From: Nocardioides jensenii JCM 1364 = NBRC 14755
Lineage (GTDB): Bacteria; Actinomycetota; Actinomycetes; Propionibacteriales; Nocardioidaceae
Assembly: GCF_001552535.1 (NCBI RefSeq)
Contig: NZ_BCRJ01000046.1
Location: 1 to 64,000, forward strand
Length of the DNA stretch: 64,000 nucleotides
Reading direction: 5' to 3'
Shown: piece after piece, positions 9,088 to 19,080 of the stretch
Numbering within the stretch: position 1 is the first letter of the stretch
Layout of the letters: every line of letters starts with the position of its first letter
Position numbers and translations under genes: made by a program
Notes under the pieces: generated by a model
Seen by the model: only the letters and a program-made list of their open reading frames with translations
What the model was told of the DNA's origin: nothing
Databases searched by the model: none

Positions 9088-10301
9088 TGGACGACGGCAT
9101 CGCCCGCCACCGGCTGCGGGCCCGGCTCGACGCCGCCGTGGCCAAGCTCCCGGGACACCTGCGCACGCCGGCCATGGTCGTCGACCTCGACGCGTTCGAC
9201 GCCAACGCGGCCGATCTGGTGCGTCGGGCCTCCGGCACTCCCCTGCGCGTCGCGTCCAAGTCCTTGCGCGTGCCCGCGTTGCTGGAGCGGGCCCTGGCCC
9301 GGCCGGGCTTCCACGGGGTGCTCGGCTACTCCCTGCGTGAGGCCCTGTGGCTGCACGAGCAGGGCATCACCGACGACATCGTGATGGGCTACCCCAGCGT
9401 CGACCGTGAGTCCCTGTCTGCTCTGGTCAGCTCGCCGTCCGCAGCGGCCGCGATCACGCTGATGGTCGACTCGGTCGACCACCTCGACGTGGTCGACTCG
9501 GTGCGCTCCTCCAAGGCCGTGGCGATCCGGATCGCGATCGACGTCGACGCGGGGCTCCGGGTCAGCGGCCAGCATGTCGGGCCCAAGCGGTCACCGCTCT
9601 ACGACACCTCCGCGGTCGTCGAGCTCGCGCGCACCGTCGTCGGACGCCCCGGCTTCACCCTGGTCGGGGTGATGACCTACGAGGGCCAGGTCGCCGGCGT
9701 GCCCGACGACGTACCGTCCCAACGGACGAAGTCGATGATCGTGCGCCGACTGAAGTCCGCCTCGATCGAGCAGATCAAGGTGCGCCGCCGCGAGATCGAC
9801 GCAGCCGTGCGCCGGCTGACGACGTTGGAGTTCTGGAACGCCGGCGGTTCGGGCTCCGTGGAGTCCTCGGCCGCCGACCCGGTGGTCACCGAGGTCGCCG
9901 CAGGCTCGGGGCTGCTCGTGCCCGGGCTCTTCGACCACTACCAGTCCTTCACGCCCCGTCCGGCGTCCTTCTTCGCAGTCCCGGTCGTACGACGTCCGTC
10001 GGCGAACGTGGCGACCGTGGCCGGCGGCGGGTTCATCGCCTCCGGGCCCACGGGCGATGACCGGGCGCCGATCCCGTGGGCGCCGCCGGGGCTGCACCTG
10101 ACCGGGCTCGAAGGCGCAGGCGAGGTGCAGACCCCGCTGACCGGGCATCCGGCTGCGACCCTGCGCATCGGCGATCTCGTGTGGTTCCGCCACGCCAAGT
10201 CCGGGGAGCTCTTCGAGCACACGGACACGGTGCACCTGCTGACCGGGGCGGAGTTCACCGCTGCCGTGCCGACGTACCGCGGCACGGGCAACTCCTTCTG
10301 A
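9087..10301 (+). CDS. Amino-acid deaminase/aldolase-like PLP protein (alanine racemase fold)
   Basis: A 404-residue member of the fold-type III PLP enzymes related to D-threonine aldolase and D-serine deaminase. The PLP lysine is expected in TPLRVASKSLRVPALLERAL (~50-65), preceded by the hallmark HLRTPAMVVDLDAFDANA. The GVMTYEGQVAGVPDD and FWNAGGSGSVESS regions line the phosphate-binding side. The C-terminal domain (~300-404) carries GDLVWFRHAKSGELFEHTDTVHLL, which matches the metal-binding C-terminal domain of the D-threonine aldolase group. ATG at 9087 overlaps the previous stop; the stop overlaps the next ATG at 10301. The substrate is not clear. Confidence 0.82.
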   Translation: MDDGIARHRLRARLDAAVAKLPGHLRTPAMVVDLDAFDANAADLVRRASGTPLRVASKSLRVPALLERALARPGFHGVLGYSLREALWLHEQGITDDIVMGYPSVDRESLSALVSSPSAAAAITLMVDSVDHLDVVDSVRSSKAVAIRIAIDVDAGLRVSGQHVGPKRSPLYDTSAVVELARTVVGRPGFTLVGVMTYEGQVAGVPDDVPSQRTKSMIVRRLKSASIEQIKVRRREIDAAVRRLTTLEFWNAGGSGSVESSAADPVVTEVAAGSGLLVPGLFDHYQSFTPRPASFFAVPVVRRPSANVATVAGGGFIASGPTGDDRAPIPWAPPGLHLTGLEGAGEVQTPLTGHPAATLRIGDLVWFRHAKSGELFEHTDTVHLLTGAEFTAAVPTYRGTGNSF

Positions 10302-10918
10302 TGGCAGGCGTGGTCGCGGACGTCCTGACGCACGCCCGGTCCGGCCCCGGCCTGCTCTCCGGCAACCACCTGATCTGCATCGACGGCCCGACCGGCTCCG
10401 GGAAGACGACCTTGGCAGCCGCGCTCGCCGAGGCCGCGCCCCAGGCCCACGTGCTGCACATGGACGACATGTATGCGGGCTGGAGCGGTCTCAACGGCGA
10501 CACCGGAGCCCGGCTGCGGGAGCAGGTGATGGTTCCCCTCGCCGCCGGCGAACCCGGACACTACCGGCGCTACGACTGGCACCAGGGCGACTTCGCCGAG
10601 CTTCACCTGGTGCCACCCACCGCACTGCTCGTCCTCGAGGGTGTCGGCTCCGGAGACCTCGCCCTCGCACCCTGGCGGAGCACCCTGGTCTGGGTCTCGG
10701 CGCCCGACGACCTGCGCCTGGAGCGAGGCCTGGCCCGCGACCGAGCCCTCCATTCACGCGAGGGCGAGCCGTGGGACGAGGCCGATCACCGGGCGAAGCT
10801 GACCGGTTTCATGGCCGACGAGCGACGGTTCTTCGCCGCTCACGGACTGCCCGGAACCGCCGACCTGCGGGTCGACGGCACGGGCCCGTGGTTCGGCGGC
10901 GCCGGCCCGCTACCGTGA
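10301..10918 (+). CDS. Uridine-kinase-like P-loop ATPase
   Basis: A 205-residue P-loop kinase of the uridine kinase/AAA group. The Walker A is ICIDGPTGSGKTTLA (~25-38). HMDDMYAGWSGL follows at ~55 as the acidic substrate loop, and LLVLEGVGSGDL (~110) is the Walker-B-like strand. Arg-rich LERGLARDRALHSREGEPWDE forms the lid. It phosphorylates an unknown small molecule, possibly a nucleoside. ATG at 10301 overlaps the preceding stop by one base. No in-window partner in nucleotide salvage is seen. Confidence 0.75.
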   Translation: MAGVVADVLTHARSGPGLLSGNHLICIDGPTGSGKTTLAAALAEAAPQAHVLHMDDMYAGWSGLNGDTGARLREQVMVPLAAGEPGHYRRYDWHQGDFAELHLVPPTALLVLEGVGSGDLALAPWRSTLVWVSAPDDLRLERGLARDRALHSREGEPWDEADHRAKLTGFMADERRFFAAHGLPGTADLRVDGTGPWFGGAGPLP

Positions 10919-10923
10919 CGACC

Positions 10924-11832
10924 ATGGTGATGCCCTCGGGGGAACAGTTCGAGATCAGTGCGGCCGGCTACCGAGCGGTGGTCACGGAGTCCGGAGGGGC
11001 CCTGCGACACCTGTCCCACGACGGCCAGCCGCTGATCGACGGCTTCGAGGAGAACGAGCCTGCCTCGGGCGGTCGGGGCCAGCTGCTGATGCCGTGGCCC
11101 AACCGGATCGAGGACGGGCAGTACTCCTTCGGGGGCCACGACCACCAGCTCGCGTTGACCGAGCCGAAGCGCCACAACGCCTCACACGGGTTGGCCCGCT
11201 GGGCGGCCTGGACGCTCGAGGAGCACAGCGTCAACTCCGTCTCACTCACCCTGCGGGTGATGGCCCAGACCGGCTATCCCTGGGCTGTGGACCTGCACGT
11301 TCTCTACGACCTCTCCGCCGACGGGTTGACCGTCACCCAGACCGCCACCAACCTCTCGGACTCCCCCGCCCCCTACGCCTGCGGGGCCCACCCCTACCTC
11401 TGCGCGGGTGACGACACCGTGGACTCGTGGGAGCTCACCCTGCCCGCGTCGCGACGCTCCCTGGTCTCGCCCGACCGGCTGTTGCCGATCGGCAGTGCCG
11501 ACGTCGAGGACACCGGGTTCGACTTCCGGGTCTCCCGACCGATCCGCGACACCGTGCTCAACGACGCGTTCACCGATCTCGTGCGTGACGAGTCCGGCCG
11601 CGCGGAGGTCGTACTCCGGGGGCCGGAGCGGGGTGTGGTGCTGTGGGTGGACGAGAACGTGAAGTGGCTGCAGGTCTACTCCGCCGACGACGTGCCGGCA
11701 ACCGCCCGCCGGTCACTGGCCGTCGAGCCGATGACCGCGCAGGCCAACGCGTTCCGCACCGGGGAGGACCTCGTCACCCTCGCACCGGACGGCGGCGAGC
11801 TCTCCGTCTCGTGGGGCATCCGGGCCCTCTGA
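10924..11832 (+). CDS. Aldose 1-epimerase family protein
   Basis: Galactose-mutarotase-like protein, 302 residues, converting alpha and beta anomers of an aldohexose. The family landmarks are GGALRHLSHDGQPLIDGF (~20-40), LLMPWPNRIEDGQYSFGG (~60), a catalytic His in HNASHGLARWAAW (~95), the second His in YACGAHPYLCAG (~155), and a C-terminal Glu (RSLAVEPMTAQANAF, ~270). The start is taken at ATG 10924; GTG at 10915-10917, overlapping the preceding TGA as GTGA, is equally possible and would add three residues. Last gene of the plus-strand operon; 40 bp then separate it from the convergent PH-domain gene. Confidence 0.87.
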   Translation: MVMPSGEQFEISAAGYRAVVTESGGALRHLSHDGQPLIDGFEENEPASGGRGQLLMPWPNRIEDGQYSFGGHDHQLALTEPKRHNASHGLARWAAWTLEEHSVNSVSLTLRVMAQTGYPWAVDLHVLYDLSADGLTVTQTATNLSDSPAPYACGAHPYLCAGDDTVDSWELTLPASRRSLVSPDRLLPIGSADVEDTGFDFRVSRPIRDTVLNDAFTDLVRDESGRAEVVLRGPERGVVLWVDENVKWLQVYSADDVPATARRSLAVEPMTAQANAFRTGEDLVTLAPDGGELSVSWGIRAL

Positions 11833-11872
11833 CACAGCGCGCCCGGACGAGCGTTCCGCGGCAGCGCCCGGA

Positions 11873-12313
11873 TCAGGCGAGAAGCGCCCGGATCTCGCGC
11901 ACCGCCTGGGTCGCCCTGGCGCCGTCCGTGCCCTGGAGGGCCATCACGGCGCACGTGGTGCCGTCGGCCAGGTCGAGGGTGGCCCAGGGTGCTCCCCGGG
12001 GAAGGTGGATGGCGACGATCTCGGCCCACTCGAAGAACCGCGACTTGTAGCCGTTGACGACCAGCAGCCCTTCGACGGAGGCGACCGCACGCGCCCGGAT
12101 CAAGGCGTGCACGAGCGCGCCCACGAACACACCCAGCAGCAGCGCGGTCACCCGCTGGAACAGGTCGAACGTCGCTCGCACCTCAGCGTCCAACAGGAAC
12201 CAGGCGGCCCCGCAGAGCACGAGCAGCATGATGCTGCCGGCGATGCCGGCCATCCGAACGCCGAGCGGGCGCCAGGTGTGCGGCAGGGTCAGGTCGGACA
12301 CGGGGACGGTCAC
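11873..12313 (-). CDS. PH-domain membrane-associated protein
   Basis: A 146-residue protein with two hydrophobic segments (~18-40 and ~48-68) followed by a small beta-rich domain (~75-146) of the bacterial PH type: NGYKSRFFEWAEIVAIHLPRGAPWATLDLADGTT and a final helix ATQAVREIRALL. Start GTG at 12313 overlaps the hisG stop as GTGA; a second GTG five codons in is the alternative. Genes of this type commonly follow hisG in actinobacteria, but I know of no function in histidine synthesis. Confidence 0.75.
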   Translation of the reverse strand: MTVPVSDLTLPHTWRPLGVRMAGIAGSIMLLVLCGAAWFLLDAEVRATFDLFQRVTALLLGVFVGALVHALIRARAVASVEGLLVVNGYKSRFFEWAEIVAIHLPRGAPWATLDLADGTTCAVMALQGTDGARATQAVREIRALLA

Positions 12314-13191
12314 ACCCGACAGGCGTGGATGTCGGTGAGCAGGATGCCGCGGGCCCCGATGTCGTAGAGCTCGTCCATCAGCCTCTGGGCGCCGTCGCGG
12401 GGCACCATCGCACGCACCGCGACCCACCCTTCGCGATGCAACGGGCTGACCGTCGGGCTCTCGATGCCGGGGGTCAGGTCGACCGCCTTCGAGACGTGCT
12501 CGCTGCGGATGTCGTAGTCCATCATCACGTAGGAGCGTGCGACGAGGACGCCCTGGAGGCGGCGCAGGAACACCTCGAAGCCGGCCGGGCGAACACCGCC
12601 GCGGGTGATCAGCACGCCCTCGGACTCGAGCACGACCTCACCGAACGTGGCCAGCCCGGCCGCACGCAGCGTGCTGCCGGTCTCGACGACGTCGGCGATC
12701 ACATCGGCCACGCCGAGCTGGATGCTGGTCTCGACCGCACCGTCGAGCCGGGTCACGGTCGCGTTGATGCCACGGCTGTCCAGGAACTGCTGCACCACGC
12801 CGACGTACGACGTGGCGATGCGCTTGCCCTCGAGCTGGGCCGCGTCGGTGAACTGGCCGGCCGGTCCGGCGAAGTAGAACCTCGAACGGCCGAACCCGAG
12901 CCGGACCACCTCTTCGGCCTCGGCGCCCGAGTCGAGCAGCAGGTCACGGCCGGTGATGCCGATGTCGAGCGTGCCCTCGCCGACGTACAACGCGATGTCG
13001 CGCGGGCGGAGGTAGAAGAACTCGACGCCGTTCTCGGCGTCGATGAGGGCGAGCTCCTTGGAGTCGCTGCGTTGGCGGTAGCCGGCCTCGCGCAGGATCT
13101 CGGTCGCGGACTGGGACAGCGAGCCCTTGTTGGGCACCGCGATCCGGAGGAGCTTCTGGCCGGCTTGGTTCAGGTTGGCGGGCTGCGTCAT
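12310..13191 (-). CDS. hisG: ATP phosphoribosyltransferase, long form
   Basis: First enzyme of histidine biosynthesis, joining PRPP and ATP to phosphoribosyl-ATP and inhibited by histidine. The 293 residues match the long (HisG-L) form. The catalytic part has LRIAVPNKGSLSQSATEIL and YVGEGTLDIGITGRDLLLDSG, and the PRPP loop is DVIADVVETGSTLRAAGL (~165). A C-terminal regulatory domain (~220-293) ends GARGILLTDIHACRV. ATG start at 13191, 10 bp after hisE. The pair hisE-hisG is co-transcribed with the PH-domain gene. Confidence 0.96.
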   Translation of the reverse strand: MTQPANLNQAGQKLLRIAVPNKGSLSQSATEILREAGYRQRSDSKELALIDAENGVEFFYLRPRDIALYVGEGTLDIGITGRDLLLDSGAEAEEVVRLGFGRSRFYFAGPAGQFTDAAQLEGKRIATSYVGVVQQFLDSRGINATVTRLDGAVETSIQLGVADVIADVVETGSTLRAAGLATFGEVVLESEGVLITRGGVRPAGFEVFLRRLQGVLVARSYVMMDYDIRSEHVSKAVDLTPGIESPTVSPLHREGWVAVRAMVPRDGAQRLMDELYDIGARGILLTDIHACRV

Positions 13192-13201
13192 GTGGGGTTC
13201 C

Positions 13202-13465
13202 TCAGAGGTGTGAGTAGACGTCGTCGAGGGTGATGCCGGTGGCGATCATCAGCACCTGGGCGTGGTAGAGGAGCTGGCTGATCTCCTCGGCCGCGGCTTC
13301 CTTGCCCTCATGCTCGGCGGCCATCCAGGACTCGGCAGCCTCCTCCACCAGCTTCTTGCCGATGGCATGGACGCCGGCGTCGAGCTGTCGCACGGTGCCG
13401 GATCCCTCGGGTCGGGTCTGGGCCTTCTCGTTGAGCTCGGCCCAGAGTTCCTCGAACGTCTTCAC
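13202..13465 (-). CDS. hisE: Phosphoribosyl-ATP pyrophosphatase
   Basis: Second histidine step, hydrolysing phosphoribosyl-ATP to phosphoribosyl-AMP and pyrophosphate. It is an all-alpha MazG-like fold with the acidic motif [18 protein letters not shown] and [16 protein letters not shown]. The chosen start is GTG at 13465 ([14 protein letters not shown], 87 residues), because the family begins at this point. A TTG at 13474 adds three residues. Upstream (13466-13680) is 215 bp to ribH in which I see no gene; a long minus-strand frame there has no family features. Confidence 0.93.
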   Translation of the reverse strand: MKTFEELWAELNEKAQTRPEGSGTVRQLDAGVHAIGKKLVEEAAESWMAAEHEGKEAAAEEISQLLYHAQVLMIATGITLDDVYSHL

Positions 13466-13680
13466 GATCGACAAGCCTACGGCGTACGACGCCCGCCACC
13501 GGCGTCGGTCTCACCGCGACAGGGCATGGGGATCGCCGGGAGCTCCGCCTCCTCTGAACGCGAGCTGCTTGCGGGCACCGATCAACCGCGCCCAGCGCCA
13601 ACAGCCCGCCCGGGATGGTGGCGCCGCTGCCACCACGAATCCGTTGCTCACCGAGCGGAAACGGTTCAGCCCGAGTGGCG

Positions 13681-15408
<1,728 letters not shown>

Positions 15409-15416
<8 letters not shown>

Positions 15417-16044
15417 GCCCAGGTCCTTCATTGGTGCTGTCTCCTTGGTTGATGTAGCCACTGGCCAGCAACTTCTCGACATGCTTGGCGATGACGTCGG
15501 CCTCGAGGTTGACCCGGTCGCCCGGGGCCCGGAAGCCGAGAGTGGTGCGCGCCAGGGTCTCGGGGATGAGGCTGACGGTGAACGTGTCGCCGTGGGTCTC
15601 CACGACGGTGAGGGAGATGCCGTCGACCGTGATCGAGCCCTTGTCGACCAAGTAGCGGCCCATCCCCCCGGGCATCCGGATCTCGACGATCTCCCAGTGC
15701 TCACTGGGGGTTCGGCGTACGACGGTGCCGACGCCGTCGACGTGGCCCTGCACGATGTGGCCGCCCAGGCGCTTCTCGACGGTGACCGCACGCTCGAGGT
15801 TCACCTTGTCGCCCGGCTGTACGCCGAGGAGCGAGGTCTTGTCGAGCGTCTCCTGCATGACGTCGGCGGTCCAGACCGCTCCGTCGTGCTCCACGACAGT
15901 CAGGCAGCATCCGTTGACCGCGATGGAGTCACCCGGGCCGGTGCCCTCGAGCACCACCGTCGAGCGGAGGGAGAGGCGGATCGCGTCATCCTGCGACTCG
16001 ATCGCCTCGACGGTGCCGAGTTCCTCGACGATTCCGGTGAACAT
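15409..16044 (-). CDS. ribE: Riboflavin synthase alpha chain
   Basis: Last riboflavin step: dismutation of two lumazines to riboflavin plus the pyrimidine. The 211 residues form two lumazine-binding barrels, each opening with a related motif ([16 protein letters not shown] at 1 and [15 protein letters not shown] at ~95). The active-site segment [10 protein letters not shown] (~45) carries the conserved Cys. ATG at 16044 directly abuts the ribD stop, with AAGGAG inside the ribD end as ribosome site. Confidence 0.96.
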
Positions 16045-17139
16045 TCAGCTCTCCTTCGTGGATGGTGTCATGGTGAGGCGGATGTTGGTCTCGGCACCGG
16101 TGCCGAGCACGGTGACGTCGACGACCTCGAAATGCAACGCGTCGGCGATCGTGCTGATTCCGAGGTCGGCCACGGCGTTGCGGCCGGCGCCGAGAATCAT
16201 CGGCGCGACGTAGGTGACGATCTCGTCGACCAGGCCCGCCGTCAGGAACGCAGCAGCCAGGGTCGGCCCGCCCTCGAGGAAGACGTGACGGTGACCGAGG
16301 TCGAAGATCTGGTGCAGCGCGTCGTGCGGATCCTGCGTGCGCAGGTGCAGGCTCTGGGCCCTGTCGTTGAAGATTCGCTTGGTGGCCGGGAGGTCCCGCA
16401 GACCCATCACCACCCGCAGTGGTTGCACGCCAACAAGCTGGCCGGGTTCGTCAGGCAGGGTCTCGTCGCGCACCGTCAGCTCGGGGTCGTCCACCTCGAC
16501 CGTGTTGGCGCCGACCATCATCACATCGCACTCGCCACGGAGACGGTGCGTGTCGCGCCGAGCCGGGGCCGAGGACACCCAGCGACTGGTGCCGTCGGCG
16601 GCGGCGCTGCGACCGTCGAGGGTGGTGGCGAACTTCCACGTCACGAACGGACGCTCGTGCTCGACGGCGAAGGTCCAGGCCCGGTTGAGACCTCGGGCGG
16701 CGTCCTCCTGCAGGCCGTGCACGACCTCGACGCCCGCTGCACGCAGCGTCTCCGCTCCCCCGGCCGCGATCGGGTTCGGGTCGGACTGCGCGAAGACCAC
16801 GCGTCGCACACCCGCGTTGATCAGGGCCTGCGCACACGGCCCCGTGCGACCGGTGTGGTTGCAGGGTTCGAGGGTGACCACGGCCGTCGTACCGCGGGCC
16901 AGGTCACCCGGCGCCTGGCGGGCGGCCTCGGCGAGCGCGGCCGCCTCGGCGTGCGGTGTACCGGCTCCGCGATGGAAGCCCTCAGCCACCTCGACGCCGT
17001 CGTCATCGAGCAGGACACAGCCCACGCGTGGGTTCGGGCCGAGTGGTACACCGGGCGTGGCCGCGATCTCGAGCGCACGCAGCATGGCGCGCTGCTCGGC
17101 GGCGGAGAACTCGCCGACGGGCGCTCCTGTGACAGTCAC
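16045..17139 (-). CDS. ribD: Bifunctional pyrimidine deaminase/reductase
   Basis: Second and third riboflavin steps. The N-terminal cytidine-deaminase-like zinc domain (~1-140) shows HAEAAALAEA and EPCNHTGRTGPCAQALI. The C-terminal reductase (~150-364) shows PFVTWKFATTLDGRSA, GANTVEVDDPELTVR and FLEGGPTLAAAFL. The start is set at GTG 17139, which has GAGAGGGG 8 nt upstream and gives the usual length of 364; the frame runs on to 17208 without family features. First gene after the FMN riboswitch. Confidence 0.94.
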   Translation of the reverse strand: MTVTGAPVGEFSAAEQRAMLRALEIAATPGVPLGPNPRVGCVLLDDDGVEVAEGFHRGAGTPHAEAAALAEAARQAPGDLARGTTAVVTLEPCNHTGRTGPCAQALINAGVRRVVFAQSDPNPIAAGGAETLRAAGVEVVHGLQEDAARGLNRAWTFAVEHERPFVTWKFATTLDGRSAAADGTSRWVSSAPARRDTHRLRGECDVMMVGANTVEVDDPELTVRDETLPDEPGQLVGVQPLRVVMGLRDLPATKRIFNDRAQSLHLRTQDPHDALHQIFDLGHRHVFLEGGPTLAAAFLTAGLVDEIVTYVAPMILGAGRNAVADLGISTIADALHFEVVDVTVLGTGAETNIRLTMTPSTKES

Positions 17140-17238
17140 CTGCGTTGCCCCTCTCGGTCCGGTCGCGGACTCGGGGGCCGTGATGCGGGTCGATCGGCAG
17201 GGGGTCAACTCGTGCGTGCTGCGCGTCGGACGGCCTCA

Positions 17239-17259
17239 CGCAGAGCATCAACCTCTGCG
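17239..17259 (-). other. Hairpin overlapping riboswitch P1, probable expression platform
   Basis: Minus-strand CGCAGAG-loop-CTCTGCG, a perfect 7-bp stem with a 7-nt loop. Its 5' arm (17253-17259) shares two bases with the 3' strand of riboswitch helix P1 (17258-17262), so the two helices compete. No T-run follows, which argues against a classic intrinsic terminator. Confidence 0.5.
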
Positions 17260-17406
17260 TGCACTTCCCATCCGGACTTTGACCGTCGGTCCAGGAATCT
17301 CACCTGGTCAACCGATCACTGGTTGTGACCGGGTCGCGGACTTCCGGGCGAAGAACCTCTTCGTCCAGTCACCGCCGGCTCGGAATTGCACCGACCCCAG
17401 AGCACG
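17258..17406 (-). promoter_or_regulatory. FMN riboswitch (RFN element)
   Basis: On the minus strand the conserved blocks occur in order: GGGGTCGGTG, AATTCCGAGCCGGCGGTGAC, AGTCCGCGACCCGG, CCGACGGTCAAAGTCCGGAT and GGGAAGTGCACG. Helix P1 forms between CGTGC (17402-17406) and GCACG (17258-17262). It binds FMN and lowers expression of the ribD-ribE-ribBA-ribH operon that starts 119 nt downstream. Confidence 0.96.
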
Positions 17407-17475
17407 CGAGTTGAAAACTCGACAAAGACCATGCTGCCACACGACCTTCAGGATTGCGCCAAGAGCCCGATCACT

Positions 17476-17519
17476 GGACATCGGGACTCGTAGGACATCG
17501 GGACTCGTAGGACATCGGG
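17476..17519. repeat. 17-bp tandem repeat, 2.6 copies
   Basis: GGACATCGGGACTCGTA occurs twice head to tail (17476-17492, 17493-17509), then GGACATCGGG. It lies between the riboswitch and the TetR operator, in the 309-bp space before the TetR gene. The function is unknown. Confidence 0.85.
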
Positions 17520-17567
17520 TCTGTTGGTCCGGAAGGGCACGGGAGCAGAGCAGGGCACCATGCCGCG

Positions 17568-17615
17568 TTGCATGAACGTTTGTTCACGGGCGACCTTGGA
17601 CAAACGTTCATGCAA
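17568..17615. promoter_or_regulatory. Perfect 16-bp inverted repeat, likely TetR operator pair
   Basis: TTGCATGAACGTTTGT (17568-17583) and its exact reverse complement (17600-17615) are separated by 16 bp. Within the left arm TGAAC-GTTT-GTTCA (17573-17586) is itself a TetR-type palindrome, and the right arm holds a near copy. The site is 100 bp ahead of the TetR gene at 17716. It may autoregulate that gene or control leftward transcription. Confidence 0.65.
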
Positions 17616-17715
17616 CAAGGATCGAGCCTGGCCCAGCCACTCGCTCCCACCCGTGGATCGACCGACCTGTGGATGAACAGCTCGGAGTGTCGGCAGGCGC
17701 GGGTCGGATGGTGGC

Positions 17716-18360
17716 ATGCCACGACTCATCGACACCCAGACCCGGGCCGCCTCACTGACCATCGCCATCAATCACGTCATCGCCACGGACGGCACCCCCG
17801 CCCTCAGCCTGCGCAGAATCGCAGAGGTGAGCCGGGTGAGCCCTTCAACGATGGTCAACGACTACGGGTCGCGGGAGCAGCTGCTGCGCATCGCTGCCCA
17901 CCTGACCGCCAACGATCGGTTGCGCCAGTTCGTGATCGGGCAGCCCTGCACCGGGCTCCTCGCCCTGTTGCCCGGCTCCGATCCCGAGCACTCCGACCAC
18001 GTCGACGCCGTGGTCCAAGCCCGCGTGTGGCAGGGCTGGATGGAGCTCTGGCGATCCCTTCCGGGGCTCGAGTGCCGGCTCCAGACCCACTACACGACGC
18101 TCCAGGAGTTCCTCTCGGTGCTGACCGAAGGTCGACTCTCGACCACAACGATCAACGGCATCCTTGCCATGAGCGAGGGGCTGGAGCAGCAGATGGCGCG
18201 GCCGGTGACACCGCTGTCACCAACCGCCGCCCGCGAGCTCCTGGCACGGCACCTGAGGCACCAAGGGATCCCTGCCGCGCCGGTGCGGCCAGGAGAGCGC
18301 ACGCCTGATCATCTCGTCGCGGCCATCAACTGGATGCGGCACAGCGTGCTGGAGCGGTGA
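17716..18360 (+). CDS. TetR-type transcriptional regulator
   Basis: A 214-residue repressor-like protein. The N-terminal HTH (~12-58) reads LTIAINHVIATDGTPALSLRRIAEVSRVSPSTMVNDYGSREQLLRIA, where Asn-Asp-Tyr replaces the common N/HHF recognition triplet. The C-terminal ligand domain is not assignable. ATG start at 17716; the next gene, rpe, is convergent. The perfect inverted repeat ~100 bp upstream is its likely operator. No neighbouring enzyme gene points to a ligand. Confidence 0.78.
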   Translation: MPRLIDTQTRAASLTIAINHVIATDGTPALSLRRIAEVSRVSPSTMVNDYGSREQLLRIAAHLTANDRLRQFVIGQPCTGLLALLPGSDPEHSDHVDAVVQARVWQGWMELWRSLPGLECRLQTHYTTLQEFLSVLTEGRLSTTTINGILAMSEGLEQQMARPVTPLSPTAARELLARHLRHQGIPAAPVRPGERTPDHLVAAINWMRHSVLER

Positions 18361-18373
18361 AGACGCACTCGCC

Positions 18374-19036
18374 CTAGCTCGCGGCGGCTTCGGCCTTGAC
18401 CTTGAGCTCACGCACCATGGCGTCGGGGTCCTGCGCGGAGTAGACCGCGGAGCCGGCGACGAACACGTCGGCGCCGGCCTCGGCGCAACGCTCGATGGTC
18501 TCGAGCGAGACACCACCGTCGATCTGCAGCCAGGTCTCGAGTCCGTGCTTGTCCATCAGGGCGCGGGCCTTGCGGATCTTGGGCAGGCAGAGGTCGAGGA
18601 ACTTCTGACCACCGAAGCCCGGCTCGACGGTCATGATCAGCAGCATGTCGAGCTCGGCGAGGAGGTCCTCGTAGGGCTCGATCGGCGTGGCCGGCTTGAG
18701 CGCCATCGACGCCCGCGCGCCCTGGTTGCGGATCTCGCGGGCCAGCCGGATCGGCGCCTTGGCCGCCTCGACGTGGAAGGTCACCGAGCCGCACCCTGCT
18801 TCGGCGTACGCCGGGGCCCAGCGGTCCGGGTCCTCGATCATCAGGTGCGCGTCCATCGGCAACGGCGTCGACTTGGCCAGCGACTCGACGACCGGCAGGC
18901 CCAAGGTCAGGTTCGGCACGAAGTGGTTGTCCATCACGTCGACATGCACCCAGTCGGCACTGCCGATCCGGCGTACTTCGTTGGTCAGGTCGGCAAGGTC
19001 GGCGTTGAGGATGCTCGGAGTGATCTGGATACCCAC
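18374..19036 (-). CDS. rpe: Ribulose-phosphate 3-epimerase
   Basis: Pentose-phosphate enzyme interconverting ribulose-5-phosphate and xylulose-5-phosphate, 220 residues, TIM barrel. Landmarks: [14 protein letters not shown] (start), the metal ligands in [18 protein letters not shown] and [27 protein letters not shown] (~145) and [28 protein letters not shown] (~180). ATG at 19036. It stands alone between a convergent TetR gene and the hemerythrin gene, 44 bp upstream. Confidence 0.96.
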   Translation of the reverse strand: MGIQITPSILNADLADLTNEVRRIGSADWVHVDVMDNHFVPNLTLGLPVVESLAKSTPLPMDAHLMIEDPDRWAPAYAEAGCGSVTFHVEAAKAPIRLAREIRNQGARASMALKPATPIEPYEDLLAELDMLLIMTVEPGFGGQKFLDLCLPKIRKARALMDKHGLETWLQIDGGVSLETIERCAEAGADVFVAGSAVYSAQDPDAMVRELKVKAEAAAS

Positions 19037-19080
19037 GAGCCGGACTCTATCTGTCCGGTGCGGACCACCGACGAGAGCGG

